A stretch of 64,000 nt of DNA from JBQTII01 sp052387905 (GCA_052387905.1 JBQTIR010000005.1:186001-250000), one strand, 5' to 3'; numbered from the stretch's first letter, positions 1 through 8,605 are shown. Numbers and translations are program-made. The notes: a model not told the origin generated them from the sequence alone.

Positions 1-780
1 CTGATGATGGCGATGCGCGGGCAGGCCGAGCGCTTCGGCGCCGAACTGGTCGCCGACGACGTCGTCTCGGTCGACCTGAGCGGGGAGATCAAGAAGGTCC
101 GCACCGCCGACGGCGAGTTCGCCGCCCGCACCGTGATCATCGCCACCGGCTCGAAGTACAAAGAACTCGGTCTGGAGAACGAGAAGCGGCTGTCCGGGCA
201 CGGGGTGTCCTGGTGCGCCACCTGCGACGGGTTCTTCTTCCGCGACCAGGACATCGCCGTCGTCGGCGGCGGTGACTCCGCGATGGAGGAGGCCACCTTC
301 CTGGCCCGCTTCGCCCGCTCGGTGACGATTATCCACCGCCGCCAGGAGCTGCGGGCCAGCAAGATCATGCAGCAGCGGGCGATCGACAACCCGAAGATCA
401 CCCTGTTGCTCGAGCATGAGCCGATCGACGTCCTCGGCGAGGACAAGCTCACCGGGATCGTCGTGCGCAACACCGCCACCGGTGAGGAGTCCAAGCTCGA
501 GATCACCGGGCTGTTCATCGCGATCGGCCACGAGCCCCGCTCGGAGCTCTTCGTCGGCCAGATCGACATCGACGACGAGGGCTACGTGCGCGTCGAGCAC
601 CCCACCGCCAAGACCACCGCGAGCGGCGTGTTCGCCTGCGGCGACGTCGTCGACCACATCTACCGCCAGGCCATCACCGCCGCCGGCACCGGCTGCGCCG
701 CAGCCCTGGACGCCGAGCGCTTCCTGGCCGCTCTGGAAGGGCACAGCGGGCAGACCGGCGGTCTGGTCGCCACCGCCTGA
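1..780 (+). CDS. trxB: Thioredoxin reductase, 3' part (5' end outside window)
   Basis: NADPH-dependent flavoenzyme that reduces thioredoxin in the cytoplasm. The reading frame is open from base 1, so the N-terminal FAD-binding part lies outside the window. The redox-active CATC pair is at visible codons 72 and 75, followed by the NADPH-binding GGGDSA loop and the C-terminal FAD motif GVFACGD. It lies 107 bp upstream of trxA in the same direction, the usual trxB-trxA pair beside the actinobacterial origin. Identification is firm; only the true start is unknown. Confidence 0.97.
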   Translation: MMMAMRGQAERFGAELVADDVVSVDLSGEIKKVRTADGEFAARTVIIATGSKYKELGLENEKRLSGHGVSWCATCDGFFFRDQDIAVVGGGDSAMEEATFLARFARSVTIIHRRQELRASKIMQQRAIDNPKITLLLEHEPIDVLGEDKLTGIVVRNTATGEESKLEITGLFIAIGHEPRSELFVGQIDIDDEGYVRVEHPTAKTTASGVFACGDVVDHIYRQAITAAGTGCAAALDAERFLAALEGHSGQTGGLVATA

Positions 781-887
781 GCCTGCAGCCGCCTCTGGGC
801 GTACCCAGCCCACTGCCCAGCCCACCCCTGACCACACACCCCGCCTCCGGCCACCCGGCCGGCACCCCGCGAGAAGGAGAACCCCTG

Positions 888-1211
888 ATGGGATCCATCC
901 AGGAAGTCACCGACGACAGCTTCGCCACCGACGTGCTCGGCGCCGACGTGCCCGTGCTCGTCGACTTCTGGGCACCCTGGTGCGGACCGTGCCGTCAGGT
1001 GGCGCCGATCCTCGAGGAGATCGCCGCGGAGAACGCCGGCAAGATCCGCATCGTCAAGCTCAACGTCGACGAGAACCCCAAGACCGCCGCCAAGTACGGC
1101 GTGGTGTCGATCCCGACGCTGAACGTGTACTCCGGCGGTGAGGTCGTCAAGCAGCTCATCGGGGCCAAGCCCAAGCCGGCCATCCTCAAGGAACTCGCGG
1201 CGTTCGTCTGA
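888..1211 (+). CDS. trxA: Thioredoxin
   Basis: Small cytoplasmic dithiol reductant, 107 aa, the normal length. The active site WCGPC spans residues 31-35, and the cis-proline region (VSIPTLNVYSGG) follows. The start is an ATG preceded by a GAGAAGGAG ribosome-binding site. It is the substrate of the adjacent thioredoxin reductase and probably co-transcribed with it. Confidence 0.97.
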   Translation: MGSIQEVTDDSFATDVLGADVPVLVDFWAPWCGPCRQVAPILEEIAAENAGKIRIVKLNVDENPKTAAKYGVVSIPTLNVYSGGEVVKQLIGAKPKPAILKELAAFV

Positions 1212-1373
1212 CCCGTCCCCCGCGCGCTGACGCGGCGCTGGGGTGGCGGTGAGCCTGGCCCGGCGCCGCGCCGCTGCGCTGTTCACGAGACTGGACTGCA
1301 GGAACGTCGTTACCCTCGACGCAAGGGCCGTTCCCGCCGCGGCCCCAGGGCAGGTTCCGGGGAGGATGCACGC

Positions 1374-2546
1374 ATGGACACCCAGCGTCGTCATCCCGTG
1401 CACCGACGCGGGGACGCCGGCGCGACCGTGGCCGAGATCCGGCGCAAGCTGACGTTGCTCGGCCTGTTGCCCGACCCCGAACCCGCCCTGCTCGACCCGG
1501 CGCAGGCGATCTTCGACGACGCCTGCGACCGCGCCGTGCGCCATTTCCAGCAGCAGCGCGGCCTCAACGCCGACGGCCTCGTCGGTCCGGAGACCAATTC
1601 CGCGCTGGAGGAGGCTCGCTGGCGCTTGGGCGACCGCGTCCTGTCCCACCAGGTCAGCCGCCTGCAACGCGGTGATGACATCGCCGCCCTGCAGCGCCGG
1701 CTGCTGGACCTGGGTTTTGACTGCGGGCGCGTCGACGGCATCTTCGGCCCGGAGACCGCGCACGCGCTGCGCGACCTGCAACGCAACCTCGGCCTCAATG
1801 CCGACGGCACCTGCGGGCCGGACACCTTCCGTGCCCTGGACCGCCTGGTGAAGACCGTGACCGGGGGCCACGCCCAGAATTTGCGCGAGGCCGAGCGCAT
1901 GCTGCGCTCGGGGCCCCGCCTGAGCGGCAAGGTGGTGGTGATCGACCCGGGTCACGGCGGCGACGATTCCGGAATCGTCGCCGGCGGCCTGACTGAGGCC
2001 GCCGTCGTGGAAGATCTCGCCTCCCGCATCGAGGGGCGGCTCGCCGCCACGGGCGTTCAGGCGTACCTCACCCGCGGCGCGAAGGGGATTGACGACGAGG
2101 CGCGCGCGGCCTTCGCCAACAAGGCCCGCGCGGACCTGTTCATCTCCCTGCACGTGGACACCCACGAGAATCCGGCCGCCAACGGGGTCGCCACCTACTT
2201 CTTCGGCACCGAGGGCTTCGGACAGTCCAGCGCCTTGGGTGAGAGGTTCGCCGGACTGGTGCTGCGCGAGATCGTCGCCCGCACGGACCTGCTCGACTGC
2301 GGCGCCCACCCCAAGACCTGGGACCTGCTGCGCCGCACCCGGATGCCCGCGGTGCGCCTGGACCTGGGGTACCTGACCAACGCCGGCGATGCCGGGCGCC
2401 TGGCCGACGCCTCATTCCGCGACGTGGTCGCGGAGGCCGTTCTGGTGGCCGTGCAGCGGCTCTACCTGCCGCTGGACGACGACCCTCCGACCGGCGCCCT
2501 GCGGGTGGGAGAGCTGCTCACCGGGGCCATCCCCCAGGCGCGGTGA
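1374..2546 (+). CDS. cwlM: CwlM-like N-acetylmuramoyl-L-alanine amidase homologue
   Basis: 390 aa, with two peptidoglycan-binding_1 repeats (about residues 18-80 and 95-155) followed by an Amidase_3 domain (about 185-375). In mycobacteria CwlM is a PknB-phosphorylated activator of MurA rather than a hydrolase. Here the zinc-ligand-like residues H194, E208 and H260 are present, but the position normally holding the catalytic Glu is Asp (RLDLGYLTN, D330), consistent with a regulatory role. The ATG start has a GGGGAGG ribosome-binding site. It lies directly downstream of trxA, as in other actinobacteria. Confidence 0.9.
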   Translation: MDTQRRHPVHRRGDAGATVAEIRRKLTLLGLLPDPEPALLDPAQAIFDDACDRAVRHFQQQRGLNADGLVGPETNSALEEARWRLGDRVLSHQVSRLQRGDDIAALQRRLLDLGFDCGRVDGIFGPETAHALRDLQRNLGLNADGTCGPDTFRALDRLVKTVTGGHAQNLREAERMLRSGPRLSGKVVVIDPGHGGDDSGIVAGGLTEAAVVEDLASRIEGRLAATGVQAYLTRGAKGIDDEARAAFANKARADLFISLHVDTHENPAANGVATYFFGTEGFGQSSALGERFAGLVLREIVARTDLLDCGAHPKTWDLLRRTRMPAVRLDLGYLTNAGDAGRLADASFRDVVAEAVLVAVQRLYLPLDDDPPTGALRVGELLTGAIPQAR

Positions 2547-2556
2547 GCACCCCCAT

Positions 2557-2577
2557 TATCTGATGATGCATCAGATA
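2557..2577. repeat. Perfect 9-bp inverted repeat between convergent genes
   Basis: TATCTGATG, then ATG, then CATCAGATA: two perfect 9-bp arms around a 3-bp centre, in the 55-bp gap between the convergent cwlM and GNAT genes. There is no T-tract and the stem is AT-rich, so a protein-binding operator is as likely as a bidirectional terminator. Confidence 0.6.
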
Positions 2578-2601
2578 GCTTACAGGTAAGGGATTCCGCG
2601 C

Positions 2602-3219
2602 TCAAGCGGGCCGGAACGCGGGTGCCGGGATCGAGACGTCGAGGATGCGCTCCAAGGCCGCCTCGACCTCCGAGCGCCATCCCACGGTGTTCTTCAGTTC
2701 CAGGCGCAGCCGCGGGTAGCGCTTGTGGTGACGCACCGTCTTGAAGCCCACCGCCCGCAGGTACTCCGCCGGCACCACACAGGCGGGGCCCTCGGGTTTG
2801 GCGTCGCCGAAAGCCTCGACCGCTTTCACCCCGCGCCGGACCAGGTCCCGGGCCAGACCCTGGATCAACATCCGGCCCAGGCCGGCGCCGGCGAACTCCG
2901 GCAGCACCCGGCCGGTCATCAGCAACACCGCATCCGCGCTCACCGGACTGCTCGGGAACAGCCCCGAGCGCGGCACGAAGGATGGGGGGGCATAGAGCAC
3001 GTAGCCCGCGGTGACCTCGTCGACCTGCACCAACTTGCCGCAGGAGCCCCACTCCAGCAGCGTGGCCGAGACCCACGCCTCCTTGTCCAGCCCGGGGTCG
3101 GCGAACTTCATCGCGCCACCCGCGAGGACCGGATCCAGTTCCCAGAACACACAGGCGCGGCAACGCTGCGGGAGCTCATCGAGGTTGTCCAGCGTGACGC
3201 TGACCAGGCGGCGGCTCAT
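2602..3219 (-). CDS. GNAT-family N-acetyltransferase next to parB
   Basis: 205 aa. A GNAT acetyl-CoA-binding loop is visible (residues around FAGAGLGRML), preceded by a beta-strand reading VLLMTGRVL. The N-terminus has a Cys-rich RCRACVFWELDP motif typical of the GNAT found beside parB in many actinobacteria. It is in the same direction as parB, 10 bp downstream of it, and probably belongs to the parAB operon. Substrate unknown. Confidence 0.85.
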   Translation of the reverse strand: MSRRLVSVTLDNLDELPQRCRACVFWELDPVLAGGAMKFADPGLDKEAWVSATLLEWGSCGKLVQVDEVTAGYVLYAPPSFVPRSGLFPSSPVSADAVLLMTGRVLPEFAGAGLGRMLIQGLARDLVRRGVKAVEAFGDAKPEGPACVVPAEYLRAVGFKTVRHHKRYPRLRLELKNTVGWRSEVEAALERILDVSIPAPAFRPA

Positions 3220-3229
3220 CGTCCTGGGC

Positions 3230-4294
3230 CTACTCGGGCGCCGCGCTCGCCAGGGCGGCGGAGGTCCCCGGCGCCATCAGGGCCACGATCCGGACCAGAT
3301 CCTCGACCGAGGCGAACTCCACGACGATCCGGCCCCGATGGGATCCGAGGGCGACCTTGACCCGGGTGTCCCACCGGTCGGCGAGCTCGGCGGCGAGATC
3401 GTCCAGACCCGGAGCCACCCGGCGACCGGCACGCGGCTTACGGACCGCCGGAGCGTTGCCCGCGCCGATGGTGACCAGCTCTTCGACCGCGCGCACGGAC
3501 AAGCCCTCGGCCACGATGCGGGTGGCCAGATGTTCCTGCCCGGCCGGGTCGTCCAACGCGAGCAACGCCCGGGCGTGACCGGCCGAGAGGACCCCCGCCG
3601 CCACCCGGCGCTGCACCGGCGGCGGAAGCTTGAGCAGCCGCAAGGTGTTGGTGACTTGGGAACGCGAACGCCCGATCCGCGTCGCGAGAGCCTCGTGCGT
3701 ACAGCCGAAGTCCTCCAGGAGCTGTCCGTAGGCCGCCGCCTCTTCCAAGGGGTTCAATGCGGCCCGGTGCAGGTTCTCCAGCAGCGCGTCGAGCAGGAGC
3801 TTGTCGTCCTCGGTGGCGCGCACGATCGCGGGGATCGCGGTCAACCCCGCGCGCTGGGAAGCCCGGTACCGGCGCTCCCCCATGATCAGTTCGAAGCCCT
3901 CGGCCACCTGGCGGACCACGACGGGCTGGAGCAGACCCACTTCCCGGATGGAGTGCACCAGCTCTTCGAGGGCTTCTTCCTCGAAGACCTTGCGGGGCTG
4001 GCGCGGGTTGGGCACGATCTGGGTGAGCGGAATCTCCGCGAAGTAGGCCCCGTCCACCGCACTGAGGAAATCGGCTCCCCCGCTGCCTGCCGCCGGCTTG
4101 TCCTTGGTGGCTCGGGAGGTGGAGGAGAACAACAGATCGCGGGGTGCCGGACCCGATTCCGCGCTGTGCGCGCGCATCATCGGGACTCCGCTGTCCAGGT
4201 CGCCCTCCGACGCGGCGATAGTGCCTTCCAGCGCGGGTCCGGTCGGGATCAAGGCCCCCAGGCCACGACCCAGGCCACGACGGCGATCTGTCAC
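3230..4294 (-). CDS. parB: Chromosome-partitioning protein ParB
   Basis: 354 aa CTP-dependent DNA clamp that loads at parS and spreads, organising the origin for segregation. The N-terminus (RRRGLGRGLGALI) is the ParA-interacting motif. A ParB/Spo0J nuclease-like domain with the GERRYRA motif and a central HTH (IGRSRSQVTNTLRLL) follow. I chose the GTG at 4294, because the family-typical N-terminus begins there behind a GAAAGGG ribosome-binding site; the frame stays open 112 codons further upstream but that stretch covers parS. It is downstream of parA, with two parS sites in between. Confidence 0.96.
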   Translation of the reverse strand: MTDRRRGLGRGLGALIPTGPALEGTIAASEGDLDSGVPMMRAHSAESGPAPRDLLFSSTSRATKDKPAAGSGGADFLSAVDGAYFAEIPLTQIVPNPRQPRKVFEEEALEELVHSIREVGLLQPVVVRQVAEGFELIMGERRYRASQRAGLTAIPAIVRATEDDKLLLDALLENLHRAALNPLEEAAAYGQLLEDFGCTHEALATRIGRSRSQVTNTLRLLKLPPPVQRRVAAGVLSAGHARALLALDDPAGQEHLATRIVAEGLSVRAVEELVTIGAGNAPAVRKPRAGRRVAPGLDDLAAELADRWDTRVKVALGSHRGRIVVEFASVEDLVRIVALMAPGTSAALASAAPE

Positions 4295-4348
4295 GGTGCA
4301 CGCCCTTTCGCGATGATCAACGACAGCGGCGGCCAGTGTGGCACGCCG

Positions 4349-4364
4349 CGTTTCACGTGAAACA
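4349..4364. promoter_or_regulatory. parS site 1
   Basis: cGTTTCACGTGAAACA, 15 of 16 matches to the parS consensus tGTTTCACGTGAAACa, in the parA-parB gap. It should be bound by ParB. Nearby parS sites at 4386 and 5412 form a cluster about 4.9-6 kb from oriC. Confidence 0.93.
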
Positions 4365-4385
4365 GCGCCCTGCGCCAGCCGGAGT

Positions 4386-4401
4386 TGTTTCACGTGAACC
4401 G
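4386..4401. promoter_or_regulatory. parS site 2 (one half-site degenerate)
   Basis: TGTTTCACGTGAACCG: the left half matches the parS consensus fully, the right half deviates at the last three positions. It lies 37 bp from parS site 1 and 24 bp past the parA stop. Probably a weaker ParB site. Confidence 0.8.
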
Positions 4402-4424
4402 GCACCCGCCCGGGCTCGAGAGCC

Positions 4425-5300
4425 TCAGCTCGAATGATGTCCGGCCCCGCCGCGGGCAATCTCGCAAGCCGCTTCGAGGTAACACATGGCGCCGGCTGAA
4501 CCTGGGTCATAGGTGATGACGGTCTGCCCGTAGCTCGGCGCCTCCGACACCCGTACCGAGCGCGGGATGGGTGAACGCAACACAAGATCACCGAAGTGCG
4601 AGCGCACCTCCTCGGCCACCTGCTGCGCAAGCCGGGTACGCGAGTCGTACATGGTCAGCAGGATCGTCGAGATGGCGAGAGCGGGGTTGAGGTGCGCCTT
4701 GACCATCTCCACGTTCCGTACCAACTGGCCCACCCCTTCCATCGCGTAGTACTCGCACTGGATGGGGATCAGCACCTCTCGCGCGGCAACCAGAGCGTTC
4801 AGGGTGAGCAGCCCGAGGGAGGGCGGGCAGTCGATGAGCACGTAATCCAGGTCCACCTGCGCGTAGGCGTCCAGAGCCCGCAGCAATCGCGACTCACGCG
4901 CCACCAGCGAGACCAATTCGATCTCGGCACCGGCCAGATCGATGGTGGCCGGCAAACAGGACAGACCGGGAAGCCCGGCCACCTCCTGCACGCACTCCTT
5001 CACCGAGAGGCCGTCGACGAGCACCTCGTAGGTCGATGGCGTTCCTGACTGGTGCGGGACGCCGAGCGCGGTGGAGGCATTCCCTTGGGGATCCAGGTCG
5101 ACCACCAGGACCCGCAGCCCGTGCATCGAGAGCGCCGCAGCCAGGTTCACCGTGGTCGTCGTCTTTCCCACGCCACCCTTCTGGTTGGCCACCACCATCG
5201 TGCGACAGGTGGCGGGCCGCGGCAGCTGGGGCAGCGACCCCGAGCGCAACGCCGCCGCCGAGCGGGCTGCAGCCGCGATCGGAAGTTCGTCGTCGGACAT
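4425..5300 (-). CDS. parA: Chromosome-partitioning ATPase ParA (Soj)
   Basis: 291 aa from the ATG at 5300, which has an AAGGAG ribosome-binding site 7 bp upstream; the open frame extends further but lacks signals. The deviant Walker A motif KGGVGKTT and the Walker B region (DYVLIDCPPSLGLLTLNAL) identify the ParA/MinD ATPase. It works with ParB-parS to segregate origins. The extended N-terminus before Walker A (about 40 aa, Ala-rich) is common in actinobacterial ParA. Confidence 0.96.
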   Translation of the reverse strand: MSDDELPIAAAARSAAALRSGSLPQLPRPATCRTMVVANQKGGVGKTTTTVNLAAALSMHGLRVLVVDLDPQGNASTALGVPHQSGTPSTYEVLVDGLSVKECVQEVAGLPGLSCLPATIDLAGAEIELVSLVARESRLLRALDAYAQVDLDYVLIDCPPSLGLLTLNALVAAREVLIPIQCEYYAMEGVGQLVRNVEMVKAHLNPALAISTILLTMYDSRTRLAQQVAEEVRSHFGDLVLRSPIPRSVRVSEAPSYGQTVITYDPGSAGAMCYLEAACEIARGGAGHHSS

Positions 5301-5411
5301 ATCAGTCTCCTTGCCGGACACCTGGATCCCGAAGATCGGGTATTCGACGCGTGCCGATCTCAGCAAGCGGAGCGGATTGTTCACCATCAGCAGACCCCTG
5401 GACTTGCCACA

Positions 5412-5427
5412 AGTTTCACGTGAAACA
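5412..5427. promoter_or_regulatory. parS site 3, overlapping the rsmG stop codon
   Basis: aGTTTCACGTGAAACA, 15 of 16 matches to consensus. On the minus strand its central TTTCACGTGA encodes the last residues Phe-Thr and the TGA stop of rsmG, so one sequence serves as both coding end and centromere site. Confidence 0.92.
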
Positions 5428-6120
5428 CACCTCGACGACGGTGGTCGGCTGGGCAAGCACTCCCTCGCCCAGGCGCAGGACCCGAGCTGTTGCCGACCAC
5501 CGGGCGAACATTCCACTCGCGGCGTCAATCTCGTCCTGCGCACCTGCACCCTTAATGGCGAGCATGCGTCCGGGTCGGGCGATCACGGGGGTGCAGATCG
5601 CGAGCAGACGATCGAGCGGGGCGACGGCACGCGAGGTCACGACCGGGAAGGAACGCCGCAATGCCTTCACGTCCTCGGCTCGCCCCCGCACGATCTCCAC
5701 GTTGTCCAGACCCAACTGCGTCACGACCTCGGCCAGGAACTCCGTACGCCGCAACAACGGATCGATCAGGGTGAGGTGGACATCGGGGCGGCACAAGGCG
5801 ATGACGACCCCGGGCAATCCTGCCCCGGATCCCACGTCTGCCACCCGGACACCGGCGGGCAGGTCAGCGGCGAGCACGGCGCAATTGACCAGATGGCGGT
5901 CCCACAGCCGCGGCACCTCCCGCGGCCCGATCAGTCCGCGCAGCACGCCGTCGCCGGCCAGCAGGTCACGATAGGTCTGGGCGAGGGCCAGCGCGGCGCC
6001 GAAGACGACCCGGGCCTCGGCCGGCACGGTCCCACCGGGAAGGACTGGCTCCGCCACGACAGCCTGACCCGCCGCCACGAGGGCCGGGGTATCCCCTACG
6101 CCGGGTAGACCACCACGCAC
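5416..6120 (-). CDS. rsmG: 16S rRNA (guanine-N7)-methyltransferase RsmG
   Basis: 234 aa. SAM-binding motif VADVGSGAGLPGVVIA, then the acidic strand LTLIDP and the conserved VTSRAVAPLDRL of the GidB/RsmG family. It methylates G527 of 16S rRNA; loss gives low-level streptomycin resistance in other bacteria. The GTG start at 6120 overlaps khpB by 25 bp, indicating translational coupling. The gene ends inside a parS site. Confidence 0.95.
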   Translation of the reverse strand: MRGGLPGVGDTPALVAAGQAVVAEPVLPGGTVPAEARVVFGAALALAQTYRDLLAGDGVLRGLIGPREVPRLWDRHLVNCAVLAADLPAGVRVADVGSGAGLPGVVIALCRPDVHLTLIDPLLRRTEFLAEVVTQLGLDNVEIVRGRAEDVKALRRSFPVVTSRAVAPLDRLLAICTPVIARPGRMLAIKGAGAQDEIDAASGMFARWSATARVLRLGEGVLAQPTTVVEVCFT

Positions 6121-6710
6121 CGCTGCGGCTCCTCGCCCTCGGACTCGCTGCGCAGTCCCGCGTCGGCGACCACGTCGTGCACGATCTTGCGCTCGAACGG
6201 CGTCATCGGCGCAAGGCGAACCGGCTTGCCGTCCGCCTTGACCTCGGCGATCGAGGTCTTGCCCAACGCGGTGAGCTCCTCGCGTCGAGCTGCCCGGAAT
6301 CCACCGATATCCAGCATGAGTCGGCTGCGCTCGCCGGTAGCACGCAGGACCGCCAAACGGGTGAGTTCCTGCACCGCCTCCAGCACCTTGCCGCCGGAGC
6401 CCACGAGCTGGTTCAGGTCGGCACCCACGATCGAGACTGCCGCCCGGTCACCGTCGACGTCCATGTCGATGTCGCCGTCGAGGTCCGCGATGTCGAGCAG
6501 CCCCTCGAGGTAGTCCGCGGCGATCTCGCCTTCCTGCTCGAGTTCGGCGAGGCGGGCCTTGGACGGCTTCCGGCTGCCCTTGCGCCCCGACGACGCGCCG
6601 ACCTCGTCCTCCGACCTGGAGTCCATGTCGTCGCTCGGGCTGTCTTTGTCGATCACCGCCAGGTCACCAGCGTTGGCGTTGTCCGACGTCAGGTCTTCAT
6701 CCACACTCAC
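6096..6710 (-). CDS. khpB: RNA-binding protein KhpB/Jag (KH-R3H)
   Basis: 204 aa. The N-terminal third is acidic and low-complexity. A KH domain follows (about 90-140, with VGSGGKVLEAVQ), then a C-terminal R3H domain (APMTPFERKIVHDVV). It is the partner of KhpA in a post-transcriptional RNA-binding complex linked to cell division in Gram-positives. The GTG start has GAGGAG 8 bp upstream. It sits between yidC and rsmG, the standard position. Confidence 0.93.
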   Translation of the reverse strand: MSVDEDLTSDNANAGDLAVIDKDSPSDDMDSRSEDEVGASSGRKGSRKPSKARLAELEQEGEIAADYLEGLLDIADLDGDIDMDVDGDRAAVSIVGADLNQLVGSGGKVLEAVQELTRLAVLRATGERSRLMLDIGGFRAARREELTALGKTSIAEVKADGKPVRLAPMTPFERKIVHDVVADAGLRSESEGEEPQRCVVVYPA

Positions 6711-6781
6711 TACAGCTGCTCCTCGATCGTCGTTCGGGCCGTCCGGCGGGCACCTTCACCGCCGGTCCAGCCAGGGGCTTA

Positions 6782-7798
6782 TTAGCGCTTCTTGGATCCG
6801 GTGCGCTTGGACTTCGGCTGGCGCTGCGGCTGCTGGCGACCGCCGGGACCCCCGGTAGATCCGTTGGATCTGGCGCTTGAGCCGTTCCGGGCCGCCGGTG
6901 AGCCACTACGGGCACCGGGAGCAGCTTTTACTGACGGTCCGTCAGCTTTTCCGTTCTTGCTCAGGCTCACCGCCGCCACCTCGGCGGTCGCGGCTCCGCC
7001 TGGGTTCTTCTTGGCCTTGCGCCGCATCATCGCCTCGTGCGCGGGGCTGCCGATCACGGGCATTCGCCGGATCACGAAGATCTGCTGACCCATCGACCAC
7101 AGGTTGGACACCAACCAGTAGAGCAGGACACCGACCGGGAAGTTGATGCCGAAGATCGCGAACAGCGCGGGGAACAGGTAGAGCATCACCTTCTGCTGCT
7201 GCAGGAAGGGGTTGGACTCCAAGGAGGCGGCCGGCATGTTCTTCGTCATCAGTTGCTTCTGGGTGAAGAACTGCGAGGCGGTCATCGCCAGGATCATCAG
7301 CACCGTGATGACCTGCACCGACAGCGTGTCGGCCCCGATGAACTTGGAGTCCAACGGCGCCGCGAGGAAGAACGAGTTGCCGGCGCTGGAGACGTCGGTC
7401 TGGCTCAGCACGCCGACCGTTTTGTCCTTGGAGACGTCGTTGAGCACCTTGAACAGGGCGAAGAAGAACGGGGCCTGGGCGATGATCGGGAAACAACTCG
7501 ACAGCGGGTTGGTGTTGTGCTCCTTGTAGAGCTTCATCAACTCCTGGCTGGTGCGCTCCCGATCCCCCTTGTAGCGCGCCTGGATCTTCTTGATCTCCGG
7601 CTGCAGCATCTGCATTGCGCGCATCGACTTGATCTGCTTGACGAACAGCGGGATCAGCAGGATGCGCATGATGACGACGAGGCCCACGATGCCCAAGCAC
7701 CACGACCAGCTCTCGTTCATACCGATTCCGCGGCAGCCGTCGTGCAACGTGAGAATGATCCACGAGACGAGGTCGTACAGCGGTTCGAAGATCTTCAC
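6782..7798 (-). CDS. yidC: Membrane protein insertase YidC
   Basis: 338 aa, the Oxa1/YidC/Alb3 family without the large periplasmic domain of Gram-negative YidC. Hydrophobic segments lie near residues 28-55, 105-125, 165-185 and 210-240, with the cytoplasmic loop rich in Lys/Arg (KKIQARYKGDRERTSQELMKLY) between the first two. The tail from about 250 is basic and low-complexity, ending SKRTGSKKR, a ribosome-docking type tail. It starts with GTG and overlaps yidD by 4 bp. Confidence 0.95.
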   Translation of the reverse strand: MKIFEPLYDLVSWIILTLHDGCRGIGMNESWSWCLGIVGLVVIMRILLIPLFVKQIKSMRAMQMLQPEIKKIQARYKGDRERTSQELMKLYKEHNTNPLSSCFPIIAQAPFFFALFKVLNDVSKDKTVGVLSQTDVSSAGNSFFLAAPLDSKFIGADTLSVQVITVLMILAMTASQFFTQKQLMTKNMPAASLESNPFLQQQKVMLYLFPALFAIFGINFPVGVLLYWLVSNLWSMGQQIFVIRRMPVIGSPAHEAMMRRKAKKNPGGAATAEVAAVSLSKNGKADGPSVKAAPGARSGSPAARNGSSARSNGSTGGPGGRQQPQRQPKSKRTGSKKR

Positions 7799-8079
7799 CG
7801 TGCTGCTCCCTGGGGGGGCTGGGTGGAAAGAGGAAATCTACCCCGCATACGAGCCCATCGGGGACGCGCGGGCGGGACGGGGTCCAGGCCACCGGCGTTC
7901 CAGGGGTGACATCGGACCAGCCGGCGGGCGGTGAGCCACCCCCCGCGCAGCGTGCCGTGCACTCGGAACGCCTCGTAGCCGTAGTGCGAGCACGAGGGGT
8001 AGAACCGGCAGACCGGTCCCAGCAGCGGGCTGATCGTCCACTGGTAGAGCTTGATCAGGACCATCGGCAGGTACTTCAT
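7795..8079 (-). CDS. yidD: Membrane protein insertion efficiency factor YidD
   Basis: 94 aa. The family signature is complete: LIKLYQWTISPLLGPVCRFYPSCSHYGYEAFRVHG, with three conserved Cys. It assists YidC-dependent insertion. It overlaps rnpA by 4 bp at its start (ATGA) and yidC by 4 bp at its end, so the cluster is tightly coupled. Confidence 0.95.
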   Translation of the reverse strand: MKYLPMVLIKLYQWTISPLLGPVCRFYPSCSHYGYEAFRVHGTLRGGWLTARRLVRCHPWNAGGLDPVPPARPRWARMRGRFPLSTQPPQGAAR

Positions 8080-8447
8080 GTCCGCGCAGTCACTGGCGTC
8101 TCCGGCAGCAGACGGCGTAACCCGGCCTCGACCTGGGCCGCCAACTCAGCTGCACTGGCATGCGCCGCGGGCGGAAGTGCCCGCAGCACCACAGTGCTCC
8201 CGGCGGGAACCGCTGCCAGCTGCGCACGCATGATCTCGCGCAGCCTGCGCTTGACCCGATTACGTACGACGGCTCCACCGACCGCACGTGAGACGACCAG
8301 CCCCACACGGGCGGGGACGTCGGGTGCATCGGTGGAGCCGGGGCGGTGCAGGTGAATCACCACGGCCCCGCGCCCGCTGCGCCGGCCATGCCGGAGCGCG
8401 ATGGCGAAGTCGTCGCGACGACGCAATCGGTGCTCGGCAGGCAGCAC
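8076..8447 (-). CDS. rnpA: Ribonuclease P protein component
   Basis: 123 aa. The signature R-N-R-x-K-R-R-L-R-E (VVRNRVKRRLREIMR) is present with the N-terminal LRRRDDFAIALRHGRR. It is the protein cofactor of the RNase P ribozyme that matures tRNA 5' ends. GTG start, 20 bp after rpmH, the usual pairing. Confidence 0.96.
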   Translation of the reverse strand: MLPAEHRLRRRDDFAIALRHGRRSGRGAVVIHLHRPGSTDAPDVPARVGLVVSRAVGGAVVRNRVKRRLREIMRAQLAAVPAGSTVVLRALPPAAHASAAELAAQVEAGLRRLLPETPVTART

Positions 8448-8467
8448 CGCAGGTGTCCGCCGTCAGG

Positions 8468-8605
8468 TCAGGCCGAGAGCCGCGCGCGGCCCTTGGCCCG
8501 ACGCGCGGTGAGGACGGCGCGGCCGGCGCGGGTGCGCATGCGCAGCCGGAAGCCGTGGGTCTTGGCCCGACGACGGTTGTTCGGCTGGTAGGTGCGCTTG
8601 CTCAC
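8468..8605 (-). CDS. rpmH: 50S ribosomal protein L34
   Basis: 45 aa, GTG start at 8605, sequence beginning MSKRTYQPNNRRRAKTHGF, diagnostic of L34, then the basic RMRTRAGRAVLTARRAKGR. An AGGAGTTCCCC ribosome-binding site precedes the start. First gene of the minus-strand rpmH-rnpA-yidD-yidC-khpB-rsmG cluster, divergent from dnaA. Confidence 0.97.
   Translation of the reverse strand: MSKRTYQPNNRRRAKTHGFRLRMRTRAGRAVLTARRAKGRARLSA

Noticed and set aside
660..2309. Long minus-strand open frame antisense to trxA and cwlM
   Set aside because: A shadow of high-GC codon bias: no start signal, no family motif, and it overlaps clearly coding plus-strand genes.
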